A stretch of 64,000 nt of DNA, taken from assembly GCF_033170385.1 (NCBI RefSeq), contig NZ_CP126170.1:2690001-2754000 (forward strand). Reading direction: 5' to 3'. Shown one piece after another: positions 36,411-45,395 of the stretch (position 1 is the first letter of the stretch; every line of letters starts with the position of its first letter). The position numbers were made by a program, and so were the translations under genes. This stretch comes from Xanthomonas rydalmerensis. Lineage in GTDB: Bacteria > Pseudomonadota > Gammaproteobacteria > Xanthomonadales > Xanthomonadaceae. Under the pieces are notes generated by a model. The model made no database searches and was not told the origin of the DNA. It saw only the letters and a program-made list of their open reading frames with translations.

Positions 36411-37466
36411 ATGTATTCCCTCGCCCGACCGTTCCTGTTCGCCTTCGACGCCGAGCGTGCGCATGCCCTGGGCCTGCGTGCGATCGAGCTGGCCTACCGC
36501 ACCGGCACCAATCCGCTGCTGGCGCGCACGATCGCGCCGATGCCCACGCGCGCCTTCGGCCTGGATTTCCCCAACCCGGTCGGGCTGGCCGCGGGCCTGG
36601 ACAAGAACGGTGAGCACATCGATGCGCTGCTGGCGCTGGGTTTCGGCTTCGTCGAGATCGGCACCGTCACCCCGCGCGCGCAGGCCGGCAACCCGCAGCC
36701 GCGCATGTTCCGCCTGCCGCGGCAGCAGGCGGTGATCAACCGCATGGGCTTCAACAACCTGGGCGTGGATGCGCTGGTGCGCAACGTCGAGCGCGCGCGG
36801 CGCCGGCGCGGCCTGCTCGGGATCAATATCGGCAAGAACAAGGACACCCCGAACGAGGACGCCGCGTCCGACTATCTGCACTGCCTGGAGAAGGTCTACG
36901 CGCTGGCCGACTACGTCGTCGTCAACATCTCCTCGCCCAACACCGCCGGCCTGCGCGAATTGCAGGAAGAACAGGCGCTGCGGCAGCTGATCGCGCGCCT
37001 GCGCGAGGCGCAGGAAGCGCTGGCGGCGCGCCACGGCAAGCGCGTGCCGATGCTGGTCAAGGTGGCGCCGGACCTGAGCGACAGCGACATCGACGCGGCG
37101 GCGCGGGTGCTGTCGGACCTGCAGGTGGACGGGGTGATCGCCACCAACACCACCGTCGCCCGTCCCGGCCTGGAACACGAACCGCTGGCGGGCGAAAGCG
37201 GCGGCCTGTCCGGCGCGCCGCTGCTGGGCCAGTCCACCCTGGTGCTGCGCCGCTTGCGCGCGCGGCTGCCCGAGAGCGTCCCGCTGATCGGCGTCGGCGG
37301 CATCCTCTCCGGTGCCGACGCGGTGGCGAAGATGGCCGCCGGCGCGGCGCTGGTGCAGTGCTACAGCGGGCTGGTGTTCCGCGGGCCGGAACTGATCGGC
37401 GAGTGCGTGGAAGCGATGCGTCGGCGCCGTGAAGCGCCCAGCCGCGGCGCCGTGGCCGCGCCATGA
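36411..37466 (+). CDS. pyrD: Dihydroorotate dehydrogenase, class 2 (quinone-linked)
   Basis: This 351-residue FMN enzyme oxidises dihydroorotate to orotate with quinone as acceptor at the inner membrane. The N-terminal [20 protein letters not shown] helices are the membrane-association domain of class 2. The core has [20 protein letters not shown], the catalytic Ser in [11 protein letters not shown], and FMN-binding IGVGGILSG. It overlaps murB by ATGA. Confidence 0.96.
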   Translation: MYSLARPFLFAFDAERAHALGLRAIELAYRTGTNPLLARTIAPMPTRAFGLDFPNPVGLAAGLDKNGEHIDALLALGFGFVEIGTVTPRAQAGNPQPRMFRLPRQQAVINRMGFNNLGVDALVRNVERARRRRGLLGINIGKNKDTPNEDAASDYLHCLEKVYALADYVVVNISSPNTAGLRELQEEQALRQLIARLREAQEALAARHGKRVPMLVKVAPDLSDSDIDAAARVLSDLQVDGVIATNTTVARPGLEHEPLAGESGGLSGAPLLGQSTLVLRRLRARLPESVPLIGVGGILSGADAVAKMAAGAALVQCYSGLVFRGPELIGECVEAMRRRREAPSRGAVAAP

Positions 37467-38506
37467 GCACGACGGCCTGGTCGCTCACCGCGCAGGCGCC
37501 GCTGCAGGCGCTCAACACCTTCCACGTCGCCGCACAGGCGCCGTGGCTGCTGCAGATCTTCGCGCCCGAGGCGCTGCCCGAGGCGCTGCTGGCGCCGGAG
37601 CTGGCCGGCGCCGCGCTGCTGCCGCTGGGCAGTGGCAGCAACATGCTGTTCGCCGGCGATGCGCCCGGGGTGGTGCTGTGCTTCGCCAACCGCAGCATCG
37701 ACACCCTCGAACACCGTGCCGACTACGCCATCGTCCGCGCCGGTGCCGGGGTGGGCTGGCACGAACTGGTGATGTGGTCGCTGGCGCAAGGGTTGTCCGG
37801 CCTGGAGAACCTGGCGCTGATCCCGGGCACGGTCGGCGCCGCGCCGATCCAGAACATCGGCGCCTACGGCGTGCAGATGGGCGAGTTCGTGCACGTGGTC
37901 GAGGCCTACGACCGCGCCGATGCGCGCTTCGTGCGGCTGGATGCGGCCGCCTGCGAGTTCGGTTACCGCGACAGCCTGTTCAAGCGCCAGCCCGACCGTT
38001 ATCTGATCGCCGCGGTGGAGTTCAACCTGCCGCGGCTTCACGCGCTGCGCCTGGACTACGCCGGCATCGGCGAGGAGCTGCAGGCCATGGGCATCGCCAC
38101 GCCCGGCGCGCCCGACGTGGCCCAGGCGGTGATCAACATCCGCCGACGCAAGCTGCCTGATCCGGACGTGCTCGGCAACGCCGGCAGCTTCTTCAAGAAC
38201 CCGCTGCTGCCACTGGAACAGGCACTGGCGCTGCAGCACGAACACCCGGCATTGCCGGTGTTTCCCGGCGACGACGACAGCCAGCGCAAGCTGTCGGCGG
38301 CGTGGCTGATCGAGGCCTGCGGCTGGAAGGGCTATCGCGAGGGCGACGCCGGCGTGTCCGCCACGCACGCGCTGGTGCTGGTCAACCACGGCCAGGCCAG
38401 CGGTGCCGAGCTGCTGGAGCTGGCACGGCGCATTACCGCCTCGGTGGGCGAGCGCTTCGGCGTGGTCCTGGAGCCGGAGCCGCGCATCGTCGGCGCGCAG
38501 TGGTAG
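37463..38506 (+). CDS. murB: UDP-N-acetylenolpyruvoylglucosamine reductase
   Basis: This 347-residue FAD enzyme makes UDP-MurNAc. It has the PCMH FAD loop [29 protein letters not shown], the catalytic-Ser region [10 protein letters not shown] and the C-terminal Glu region [12 protein letters not shown]. It is the E. coli type (type I). Its last codons overlap the GTG start of the EamA gene by seven bases. Confidence 0.96.
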   Translation: MSTTAWSLTAQAPLQALNTFHVAAQAPWLLQIFAPEALPEALLAPELAGAALLPLGSGSNMLFAGDAPGVVLCFANRSIDTLEHRADYAIVRAGAGVGWHELVMWSLAQGLSGLENLALIPGTVGAAPIQNIGAYGVQMGEFVHVVEAYDRADARFVRLDAAACEFGYRDSLFKRQPDRYLIAAVEFNLPRLHALRLDYAGIGEELQAMGIATPGAPDVAQAVINIRRRKLPDPDVLGNAGSFFKNPLLPLEQALALQHEHPALPVFPGDDDSQRKLSAAWLIEACGWKGYREGDAGVSATHALVLVNHGQASGAELLELARRITASVGERFGVVLEPEPRIVGAQW

Positions 38507-39408
38507 CCGCGCCCACGCCGCTGCGCGCGGCGCTGCTGATGCTGGCCAGCACCATGGCCTTCGGGCTGATGGTGGTGGCGATCCGGTTGGCCTCGGCGCA
38601 GCTGTCCACGCTGCAGATCGCCTTCTTCCGCAACCTGTTCGGCCTGCTGTTCCTGCTGCCGATGCTGCTGCGGCCGGGCCGGCCGTGGCCGCGCACCGCG
38701 CAACTGCCGCGCTACCTGCTGCGCACCGCGATCGGCCTGGTGTCGATGCTGGCCGGGTTCTGGGCGATCGGCCACCTGCCGCTGTCGCAGGCCATGGCCC
38801 TGTCCTATTCCACCCCGCTGTTCGCGACCCTGGCCGCCGCGCTGTGGCTGGGCGAGACGGTGCGCATGCGGCGCTGGCTGGCGGTGCTGTGCGGCTTCGT
38901 CGGGGTGCTGCTGATCGTGCGCCCCGGCGCTGCCGCGTTCAGCCCCGGCACCCTGGTCGCGGTGCTGGCGGCGGTGATGAGCGCCCTGGTCGCGATCCAG
39001 ATCAAGCAACTGGCACGCGTGGACGCCGCCAACACGGTGGTGTTCTACACCTACGTGTTCTGGGTGCCGATGTCGCTGCTGCCGGCGCTGTTCGTGTGGC
39101 GCTGGCCGCACGGCATCGAATGGCTGTGGCTGCTGGCCACCGGCCTGTTCGGCACCCTGGGGCAGTTGCTGTGGACGCATGCGCTGCGCCTGGGCGAAGT
39201 CTCCGCGCTGACCCCGATCAGCTTCACCCAGCTGCCGCTGGTGGCGCTGTTCGGCTGGTGGCTGTTCGACGAAACCCCGGACGGCGGCACCGTGCTGGGC
39301 GCGCTGGTGATCCTCGGCGCCAACGCCTACATCGCCCACCGCGAGGCGGTGCTGGCACGGCGTGCGGCGCGCGTCGGCACCGGCACGCCACCGACGCTGG
39401 ACGCCTGA
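38500..39408 (+). CDS. EamA-family (DMT superfamily) exporter
   Basis: The 302-residue protein shows ten hydrophobic segments in two repeats of five, typical of drug/metabolite transporters of the EamA type ([17 protein letters not shown] in the first repeat, [20 protein letters not shown] in the second). The GTG at 38500 is the first usable start and overlaps murB. Substrate unknown; related proteins export metabolites such as amino acids or S-adenosylmethionine. It ends the coupled series begun by the DUF4190 gene. Confidence 0.85.
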   Translation: MVAAPTPLRAALLMLASTMAFGLMVVAIRLASAQLSTLQIAFFRNLFGLLFLLPMLLRPGRPWPRTAQLPRYLLRTAIGLVSMLAGFWAIGHLPLSQAMALSYSTPLFATLAAALWLGETVRMRRWLAVLCGFVGVLLIVRPGAAAFSPGTLVAVLAAVMSALVAIQIKQLARVDAANTVVFYTYVFWVPMSLLPALFVWRWPHGIEWLWLLATGLFGTLGQLLWTHALRLGEVSALTPISFTQLPLVALFGWWLFDETPDGGTVLGALVILGANAYIAHREAVLARRAARVGTGTPPTLDA

Positions 39409-39539
39409 ATGCCGCGCATGAGGCCGCGACGCGCCCGGGCTTCGCGGCCATCGCCGACCCAGGCGCAGCGCGCGGTCGCCGCACGCGGCCAATGCCGCTA
39501 CCATCCTCGCGCACTCGACACGGCGGCAAGCGGCGCACG

Positions 39540-40229
39540 ATGAAGACCATCGGCATGATCGGCGGCATGAGCTGGGAATCCACCCTGCCCTACTACCGGC
39601 ACATCAACGAGACGGTGCGCGCACAACTGGGCGGACTGCATTCGGCCAAGCTCCTGTTGCACAGCGTGGACTTCCACGAGATCGCGCAGTACCAGCGCGA
39701 CGGCGACTGGGATGCGGCCGGTACCGCACTGGCGGCGTCGGCGCGCGCACTGCAGGCCGGCGGTGCCGATTTCCTGGTGCTGTGCACCAACACCATGCAT
39801 TGCGTGGCCGACGCGATCGCCGCCGCGGTCCCGTTGCCGCTGCTGCATATCGCCGATGCCACCGCCGATGCGTTGCAGGCCGCCGGCATCGTCCGCGTCG
39901 GCCTGCTCGGCACGCGCTTCACCATGGAACAGGCGTTCTACCGCGAACGGCTGCAACGGCGCGGCTTCGAGGTACTGATCCCGGATGCGCCGGCGCGCGA
40001 GGACGTGCACCGCATCATCTACGAGGAACTGTGCCAGGGCGTGGTCCAGGCGCCGTCGCGGCTGCGCTACCGCGAAGTGATCGCGGCGCTGCAGGCGCAA
40101 GGCGCGGAGGCAGTGATCCTGGGCTGCACCGAGATCGGATTGCTGGTCGGCCCGGCCGACGCGGCGCTGCCGCTGTTCGACACGACCGCGCTGCACGCGC
40201 GTGCCGCTGCCCTGTACAGCCTGGCCTAG
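39540..40229 (+). CDS. Aspartate/glutamate racemase family protein
   Basis: This 229-residue cofactor-independent racemase has the two catalytic cysteines in LVLCTNTMH (near residue 82) and VILGCTEIGLL (near 198), and the N-terminal MKTIGMIGGMSWEST. This is the YgeA/RacD type, interconverting D- and L-aspartate or related acids. It starts 131 bases after the exporter and is followed two bases later by the TPM gene, so it is cotranscribed with it. Confidence 0.9.
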   Translation: MKTIGMIGGMSWESTLPYYRHINETVRAQLGGLHSAKLLLHSVDFHEIAQYQRDGDWDAAGTALAASARALQAGGADFLVLCTNTMHCVADAIAAAVPLPLLHIADATADALQAAGIVRVGLLGTRFTMEQAFYRERLQRRGFEVLIPDAPAREDVHRIIYEELCQGVVQAPSRLRYREVIAALQAQGAEAVILGCTEIGLLVGPADAALPLFDTTALHARAAALYSLA

Positions 40230-40231
40230 CG

Positions 40232-41416
40232 ATGCGCAGCCAGGCCGCACCTGCCGCCGCCATCGTCCCGCGCCACGACGTCAGCGCTCCGCGCGGCTGG
40301 GCGCCGTTCCGGCTGAGCGCCCTGCTGGTCCTGGCCCTGCTGCTGTGGCCGGCGCTCGGCAGCTGCGCCGTCGCCCTTCCGCCCTACACGCCGAATGTGG
40401 TCGATCCCGCCGGTACGCTCAGCGCGGAGGACACCCAGCGGATCAACGCGGCGCTGCAGCGCCTGCGCGAGCGCCAGCACCTCTGGGGCGCGGTCTACAT
40501 CGTGCCGTCGCTGCAGGACGAACCGATCGAGCGCCTGGCCGAACGCGCCTTCCGCACCTGGCGGCTCGGCCGGCAAGGCAGCGACAACGGCCTGCTGCTG
40601 GTGCTGGCGATGCAGGACCGGCGTTCGCGCTTCGAAGTCGGCTACGGCCTGGAAGGCGTGCTGCCCGACGTGGTCGCGCGGCACGCACTGGACGACTACC
40701 TGGCGCCGCGCCTGCGCCACGGCGACACCGCTGATGCGATCGTGGCCGCGTTCGACTTCATGGGCCGCGCCGCTGCGCAGGATCCGGAGGCCATCGCCGA
40801 ACTGGCGCAACCGGCCGACGACGGCATGCACTGGCGGCGCGGCGCCATCGCCTGGGCCGGCCTGCTGGTGCTGGTGTGGCTGCTGCTGCCGCTGCGCCAG
40901 GCCTGGACCGGCTATCTGCGCAGGCGCCTGCTGCGGCGGCACCCGCGCCTGTCGGCCAAGCCCGAGGAACTGGTCCAGGACAGCGCACGTGGCGGTTTCT
41001 TGGCATGGTTCATCCGCCTGTTCCTCAGCGCCAACCCCGGCATCTTCGTGGTGCTGCTGTCGGCCAAGTCGATGACGATGACGGTGATCTTCCTGGCGCT
41101 GGAACTGCTGATCCTGGTGCTGACCCTGGCCATCGCCGCGCAGCGCTACCGCTCGCCGCAGCGCTACAGCCGCTTCGTGCAGGCGCAGGCGCGAAAGCGC
41201 AATGCGCTGATCCGCAAGGGCCATATCGCCGAGACCGCCCCCGGGGTATTCGCCTACACCGCCAGCTACCACGCCGCCCAGGCGGCCAAGGAACGCGCCG
41301 CGGCGGAGTCCGCAGGATCGTCATCGTCCTCGTCCTCCTCGTCTTCGTCCTCCAGCAGCGATTCGTCCTCCGGCGGCGGCAGCTCCAGCGGCGGCGGCGC
41401 GAGTTCTAGCTGGTAG
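40232..41416 (+). CDS. TPM-domain membrane protein with Ser/Gly tail
   Basis: This 394-residue protein has a hydrophobic signal region (residues 28-45), then an extracytoplasmic TPM domain with VDPAGTLSAED, SDNGLLLVLAMQDRRSRFEV and GYGLEGVLPD. Two or three transmembrane segments follow (about 210-225 and 265-300). The tail of 40 residues is nearly pure Ser and Gly, like the Gly-rich ends of YgcG/TPM proteins. TPM proteins have been linked to phosphatase activity and photosystem II repair in plants; the bacterial role is uncertain. Confidence 0.8.
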   Translation: MRSQAAPAAAIVPRHDVSAPRGWAPFRLSALLVLALLLWPALGSCAVALPPYTPNVVDPAGTLSAEDTQRINAALQRLRERQHLWGAVYIVPSLQDEPIERLAERAFRTWRLGRQGSDNGLLLVLAMQDRRSRFEVGYGLEGVLPDVVARHALDDYLAPRLRHGDTADAIVAAFDFMGRAAAQDPEAIAELAQPADDGMHWRRGAIAWAGLLVLVWLLLPLRQAWTGYLRRRLLRRHPRLSAKPEELVQDSARGGFLAWFIRLFLSANPGIFVVLLSAKSMTMTVIFLALELLILVLTLAIAAQRYRSPQRYSRFVQAQARKRNALIRKGHIAETAPGVFAYTASYHAAQAAKERAAAESAGSSSSSSSSSSSSSSDSSSGGGSSSGGGASSSW

Positions 41417-41442
41417 AGCGCGGCGACGTCCCCGCGCTGGCG

Positions 41443-42168
41443 TCAGCGCGCGTCGGTGGCGGCCAGCGCGCGCCGCGCCCGCCAACGCGGCCGGCGTTCG
41501 CCGCGGAACAGCAGCAGGTACAGCCCCACCACCCAGACCAGGGCCGCGCTCCAGCCGCCGAGGATGTCCGAGGGGTAATGCACGCCCAGGTACACCCGCG
41601 ACACACCGACCAATAGGGTGAAACTGCCGGCCAGCCACAGCACCGGCCAGCGCCAGCGGGTACGCCAGCTCAGCGCGATCAGCACCGCTGCCAGGGTCAT
41701 CGAGCCCATCGCGTGGCCGCTGGGAAAACTGAAGGTGTGGTGCTCCGGCGCGATCGACTCCCACAGGCTGGGCCGGTCGCGCTGGAAGAACTGCTTGGCG
41801 CCCATGTTCAGCAGCGCCGAGCCGATGAAGGACAACGCGGCGAACAGCGCCTCGCGCCAGCGGCGCAGGCCCAGCAGCACCAACACGATCAGCGTGTCCA
41901 GCGGGATCACGCCGTACTGGTAACCGGCCTCGGTGACCACGGTGAAGAAGCGGTCCCAGCCGGGGCTGGTCAGGCCGCGCATGCTCCACAGCAGCGGCTC
42001 GTCGAAATAGAGGTCTTCGAGTGCGTGCACGTCCTCGGCCAGCATCACGAACACGCCCAACGGCAGCAGCACCCCCGCGAACAGCAGCACCACGCGCCAG
42101 GCGTTCAACCGCAGCCAGCGGCGCAGGCCGGCCGCCTCGGCGGCGGACTCACCCGGTGCGGCGGACAT
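41443..42168 (-). CDS. PAP2-family membrane phosphatase
   Basis: This 241-residue integral membrane phosphatase has the three acid-phosphatase motifs: KQFFQRDRP near residue 124, PSGH near 149, and [12 protein letters not shown] near 188. About six transmembrane helices are visible. Members dephosphorylate undecaprenyl pyrophosphate, phosphatidic acid or phosphatidylglycerophosphate; which applies here is unclear. Its start overlaps the end of ispG by 20 bases. Undecaprenyl pyrophosphate recycling next to an isoprenoid gene is suggestive but unproven. Confidence 0.85.
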   Translation of the reverse strand: MSAAPGESAAEAAGLRRWLRLNAWRVVLLFAGVLLPLGVFVMLAEDVHALEDLYFDEPLLWSMRGLTSPGWDRFFTVVTEAGYQYGVIPLDTLIVLVLLGLRRWREALFAALSFIGSALLNMGAKQFFQRDRPSLWESIAPEHHTFSFPSGHAMGSMTLAAVLIALSWRTRWRWPVLWLAGSFTLLVGVSRVYLGVHYPSDILGGWSAALVWVVGLYLLLFRGERRPRWRARRALAATDAR

Positions 42169-43414
42169 AGGTACGTTCGACGTAGTCGTCGATCAGCGCG
42201 ACGAACTCGTGGGCGATGTTCTCGCCGCGCAGGGTCACCTTCTTCTCGCCGTCGATGAACACCGGCGCGGCCGGTGCCTCGCCGGTGCCCGGCAGCGAGA
42301 TGCCGATGTTGGCGTGGCGCGACTCGCCCGGCCCGTTGACCACGCAGCCCATCACCGCCAGAGTCATGCTCTCGGCGCCGGGATGGGTCACCTTCCACTC
42401 CGGCATCTTCGCGCGGACGTGGTTCTGCACCACCTTGGCCAGTTCCTGGAAGAACTCGGAGGTGGTGCGGCCGCAGCCCGGGCAGGCTGTGACCAGCGGA
42501 GTGAAGGCGCGCTGGCCAGTGGTCTGCAGCAGTTCCTGGGCGACGATCACTTCCTGCGTGCGCGACTGCCCCGGCTCCGGGGTCAGCGAGATGCGGATGG
42601 TGTCGCCGATGCCTTCCTGCAGCAGCACCGCCAGCGCCGCGCTGGAGGCGACGATGCCCTTGCTGCCGATGCCGGCCTCGGTGAGGCCCAGGTGCAGGGC
42701 GAAGTCCGAGCGCTGCGCCAGGTCGCGGTACACCGCGATCAGCTCCTGCACGCCGCTGACCTTGCAGCTGAGCACGATGCGGTCGCGGCCCAGGCCCAGT
42801 TCCACCGCACGCTCGGCCGAGTCCAGCGCCGAACGGATCAGCGCCTCGCGCAGCACCCGGCCGGCGTCCCACGGCACTTCGCGCCGCGAGTTCTCGTCCA
42901 TCAGTTGCGCGGCCAGCGCCTGGTCCAGCGAACCCCAGTTCGCGCCGATGCGCACCGGTTTGTCGTACTTCAGCGCGAACTCGATCAGCTGCGCGAACTG
43001 GGTGTCCTTCTTCTTGCCGAAGCCGACGTTGCCGGGATTGATCCGGTACTTGGCCAGCGCCTCGGCGCAGGCCGGCTCGGCGGCCAGCAACTGATGGCCG
43101 TTGTAGTGGAAGTCGCCGATCAGCGGCACCTCGATGCCCATCATCCGCAGCTTGTCGACGATGCGCGGGATCGCCGCGGCCGACTCGGGATTGTTGACGG
43201 TCAGGCGCACCAGTTCCGAGCCGGCGCGCCACAGTTCGGCCACCTGCTTGACCGAGGAGGCGACGTCGGCAGTGTCGGTGTTGGTCATCGACTGCACCAC
43301 CACCGGCTTGCCGCCGCCCATGGTGACGCCGCCGATGCGGACCGGCTGGGTGAGACGGCGCGCCCAGGGCGCGGCATCGGCGGGGGGCGTGGGGCGGCTG
43401 ACGGCGTCGTACAT
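42149..43414 (-). CDS. ispG: 4-hydroxy-3-methylbut-2-enyl diphosphate synthase
   Basis: This 421-residue [4Fe-4S] enzyme performs the penultimate step of the MEP isoprenoid pathway. The N-terminal barrel has [22 protein letters not shown] residues, and [11 protein letters not shown]. The cluster cysteines are in [17 protein letters not shown] and [18 protein letters not shown], with the catalytic Glu in the latter. The C-terminus [13 protein letters not shown] is typical. Length fits the proteobacterial form with a small insertion. Confidence 0.96.
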   Translation of the reverse strand: MYDAVSRPTPPADAAPWARRLTQPVRIGGVTMGGGKPVVVQSMTNTDTADVASSVKQVAELWRAGSELVRLTVNNPESAAAIPRIVDKLRMMGIEVPLIGDFHYNGHQLLAAEPACAEALAKYRINPGNVGFGKKKDTQFAQLIEFALKYDKPVRIGANWGSLDQALAAQLMDENSRREVPWDAGRVLREALIRSALDSAERAVELGLGRDRIVLSCKVSGVQELIAVYRDLAQRSDFALHLGLTEAGIGSKGIVASSAALAVLLQEGIGDTIRISLTPEPGQSRTQEVIVAQELLQTTGQRAFTPLVTACPGCGRTTSEFFQELAKVVQNHVRAKMPEWKVTHPGAESMTLAVMGCVVNGPGESRHANIGISLPGTGEAPAAPVFIDGEKKVTLRGENIAHEFVALIDDYVERTYVRRTG

Positions 43415-43530
43415 GCGCCCATTTTAGCCTGCGCGGCACGTCCTGCCGCACGCGCCGGCACCGGCGATTCAGCGAGACCGGTGACGCTGCGACGGTTTGT
43501 CGCAGGCAGGCCCCCGGTCCAGCGCATACG

Positions 43531-44763
43531 ATGCGCAGCATGGATTCCACCGACGCCTCCTTCCTGCGCACCCTGTGCAGCCTGCGCTGGCTGGCCACCG
43601 CCGGCCAGGCCGCGACGATCCTGGTGGCGACCTGGCCGCTGCAGCTGCCGCTGCCGCAGGCGCCGCTGTGGGCCGGCGTGGCGGTGCTGGCGCTGTTCAA
43701 CCTGTACGCGCAACTGCGCCTGCGCCATGCCGACTCGGCCGCGCCGGCCACCGCCTTCGGCCACATCCTGGTCGACGTGACCGTGCTGACCTGGATGGTC
43801 GGCTGGAGCGGCGGCATCGGCAATGCCTTCGGCTCGCTGTTCCTGGTGCTGATCGCGCTGGCGGTGCTGGCCCTGCCGCTGCGCTGGGCGCTGGCGGTGG
43901 CGCTGGCCTGCGTGGCCGGCTATGCGGTCAGCGCGCTGTTCGGCCTGCCTCTGCCGCACGGCCCCTATCAGGCGCTGGACCTGCAGCGCTGGGGCATGGC
44001 CGCCAACTTCCTGCTGTCCACGGTGGTGGTGCTGGTGTTCTCCACCCGCCTGGCGATGGCCATGCGCGAACGCGAGCGCGAGCTGGCACTGCTGCGCGAG
44101 CGCTTCACCCGCAACGAGGGCATCGTCGCCCTGGCCACCCATGCTGCGTCGGTGGCGCACGAGCTGAACACGCCGCTGGCGACGATGACCCTGCTCACCG
44201 ACGACATCGCCGAACAGAGCCAGCAGCCGGAACTGCGTGAAGACCTGGACACGCTGCGCGAACTGCTGGTGCAGTGCCGCGAACGGGTGCTGGCGCTGGC
44301 CGCCCCCGCGCAGCGCGCCGGCGGCCAGACCGTATCGCTGACGCAGGTGCTGCATCAGTGGCAGTTGGTACGGCCCACCGTGCGCCTGCGCCGCAACGAC
44401 GACGCGCCGCTGCAACTGCGCATGGAAAGCGCCATCGGCCACCTGCTGCAGGTGCTGCTGAACAACGCCGCCGACGCCGGCGAACGCGCCGGCCACCCGC
44501 AGGTGGACCTGACCGTGCGCGTCACCGGCAGCGAACTGGTCGGCGAGGTCCGCGACTACGGCGGCGGCTTCGACGCCAACCAGGTCGGCCTGCCGGCCAC
44601 CCTGTTCCGCAGCGGCAAGCCCGAGAGCATGGGTGTGGGCCTGGCGCTGTCGCACGCGACCATCGAACGCCTGGGCGGCGAGCTGTGGACCGAGCCGGCA
44701 CCGGACCACGGCGCCCGGGTCGGCTTCCGCCTGCCGCTGCTCGCCCTGGAGACCTCCGCATGA
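43531..44763 (+). CDS. RegB/PrrB-like redox sensor histidine kinase
   Basis: The 410-residue protein has about six N-terminal transmembrane helices (residues 20-175). The loop GGIGNAF at 94-100 corresponds to the GGxxNPF ubiquinone-binding heptad of RegB. The H-box is AASVAHELNTPLATM with H210. C249 in LLVQCRERVL sits where RegB has its redox-active cysteine. The ATPase region follows, with NNAADAG, DYGGGF and GVGLALSHATI. Together with the next gene it should sense quinone pool redox state and adjust respiratory or carbon metabolism. The Pro-to-Ala change in the heptad is a difference from the classical form. No periplasmic sensor domain is present. Confidence 0.88.
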   Translation: MRSMDSTDASFLRTLCSLRWLATAGQAATILVATWPLQLPLPQAPLWAGVAVLALFNLYAQLRLRHADSAAPATAFGHILVDVTVLTWMVGWSGGIGNAFGSLFLVLIALAVLALPLRWALAVALACVAGYAVSALFGLPLPHGPYQALDLQRWGMAANFLLSTVVVLVFSTRLAMAMRERERELALLRERFTRNEGIVALATHAASVAHELNTPLATMTLLTDDIAEQSQQPELREDLDTLRELLVQCRERVLALAAPAQRAGGQTVSLTQVLHQWQLVRPTVRLRRNDDAPLQLRMESAIGHLLQVLLNNAADAGERAGHPQVDLTVRVTGSELVGEVRDYGGGFDANQVGLPATLFRSGKPESMGVGLALSHATIERLGGELWTEPAPDHGARVGFRLPLLALETSA

Positions 44764-45326
44764 ACACCGACACCCCGCTGGGCCTGCTGGTCGACGACGA
44801 TCCGCTGTACCTGCGCACCCTGCAGCGCACCCTCGCCCGCCGCGGCCTGGAGACGCGCACCGCCGACAGCGCCGCCGCCGCGCTGGCGCTGGCCGCCGAG
44901 GCGCCGCCGGACTACGCGCTGATCGACCTGAAGCTCGGCGACGAATCCGGCCTGGCGCTGATCCAGCCGCTGCGCGCGATCCGGGGCGACATGCGCATCC
45001 TGCTGGTCACCGGCTACGCCAGCATCGCCACCGCGGTGGAGGCGATCAAGCTCGGCGCCGACGACTACCTGCCCAAGCCGGCCACCGTGCCGATGATCCT
45101 GCGCGCGATCGGCCTGGAGGCCGAGGAAGAGGAAGACGAGGACGGCAGCGACGTGCCGGACGCGATGACCCCGCTCAGCCGCCTGCAGTGGGAACACATC
45201 CAGCAGGCCATGCACGAGACCGGCGGCAACGTCTCCGCCGCTGCGCGGCTACTCGGCATGCACCGCCGCTCGCTGCAGCGCAAGCTGGCCAAGCGGCCCA
45301 GCCCACAGCGCGACCCGCCACGCTGA
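44760..45326 (+). CDS. RegA/PrrA-like response regulator
   Basis: The 188-residue protein has a receiver domain with the acidic pocket LVDDDP (residues 10-15), phosphoacceptor D56 in YALIDLKLG and the conserved Lys in DYLPKPAT. After an acidic EEEEDED linker comes a Fis-type helix-turn-helix with LQWEHIQQAM, NVSAAARLLGMHRRSLQRKL, nearly identical to the RegA output domain. It overlaps the kinase by ATGA, so the pair is coupled. Confidence 0.92.
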   Translation: MNTDTPLGLLVDDDPLYLRTLQRTLARRGLETRTADSAAAALALAAEAPPDYALIDLKLGDESGLALIQPLRAIRGDMRILLVTGYASIATAVEAIKLGADDYLPKPATVPMILRAIGLEAEEEEDEDGSDVPDAMTPLSRLQWEHIQQAMHETGGNVSAAARLLGMHRRSLQRKLAKRPSPQRDPPR

Positions 45327-45395
45327 ACCGGGCGGCAGCGTAGACACCGGCCCGGCCGGCGCTCAAGTCCCCTGGTGCCGGGCCGCTAATTCGGT

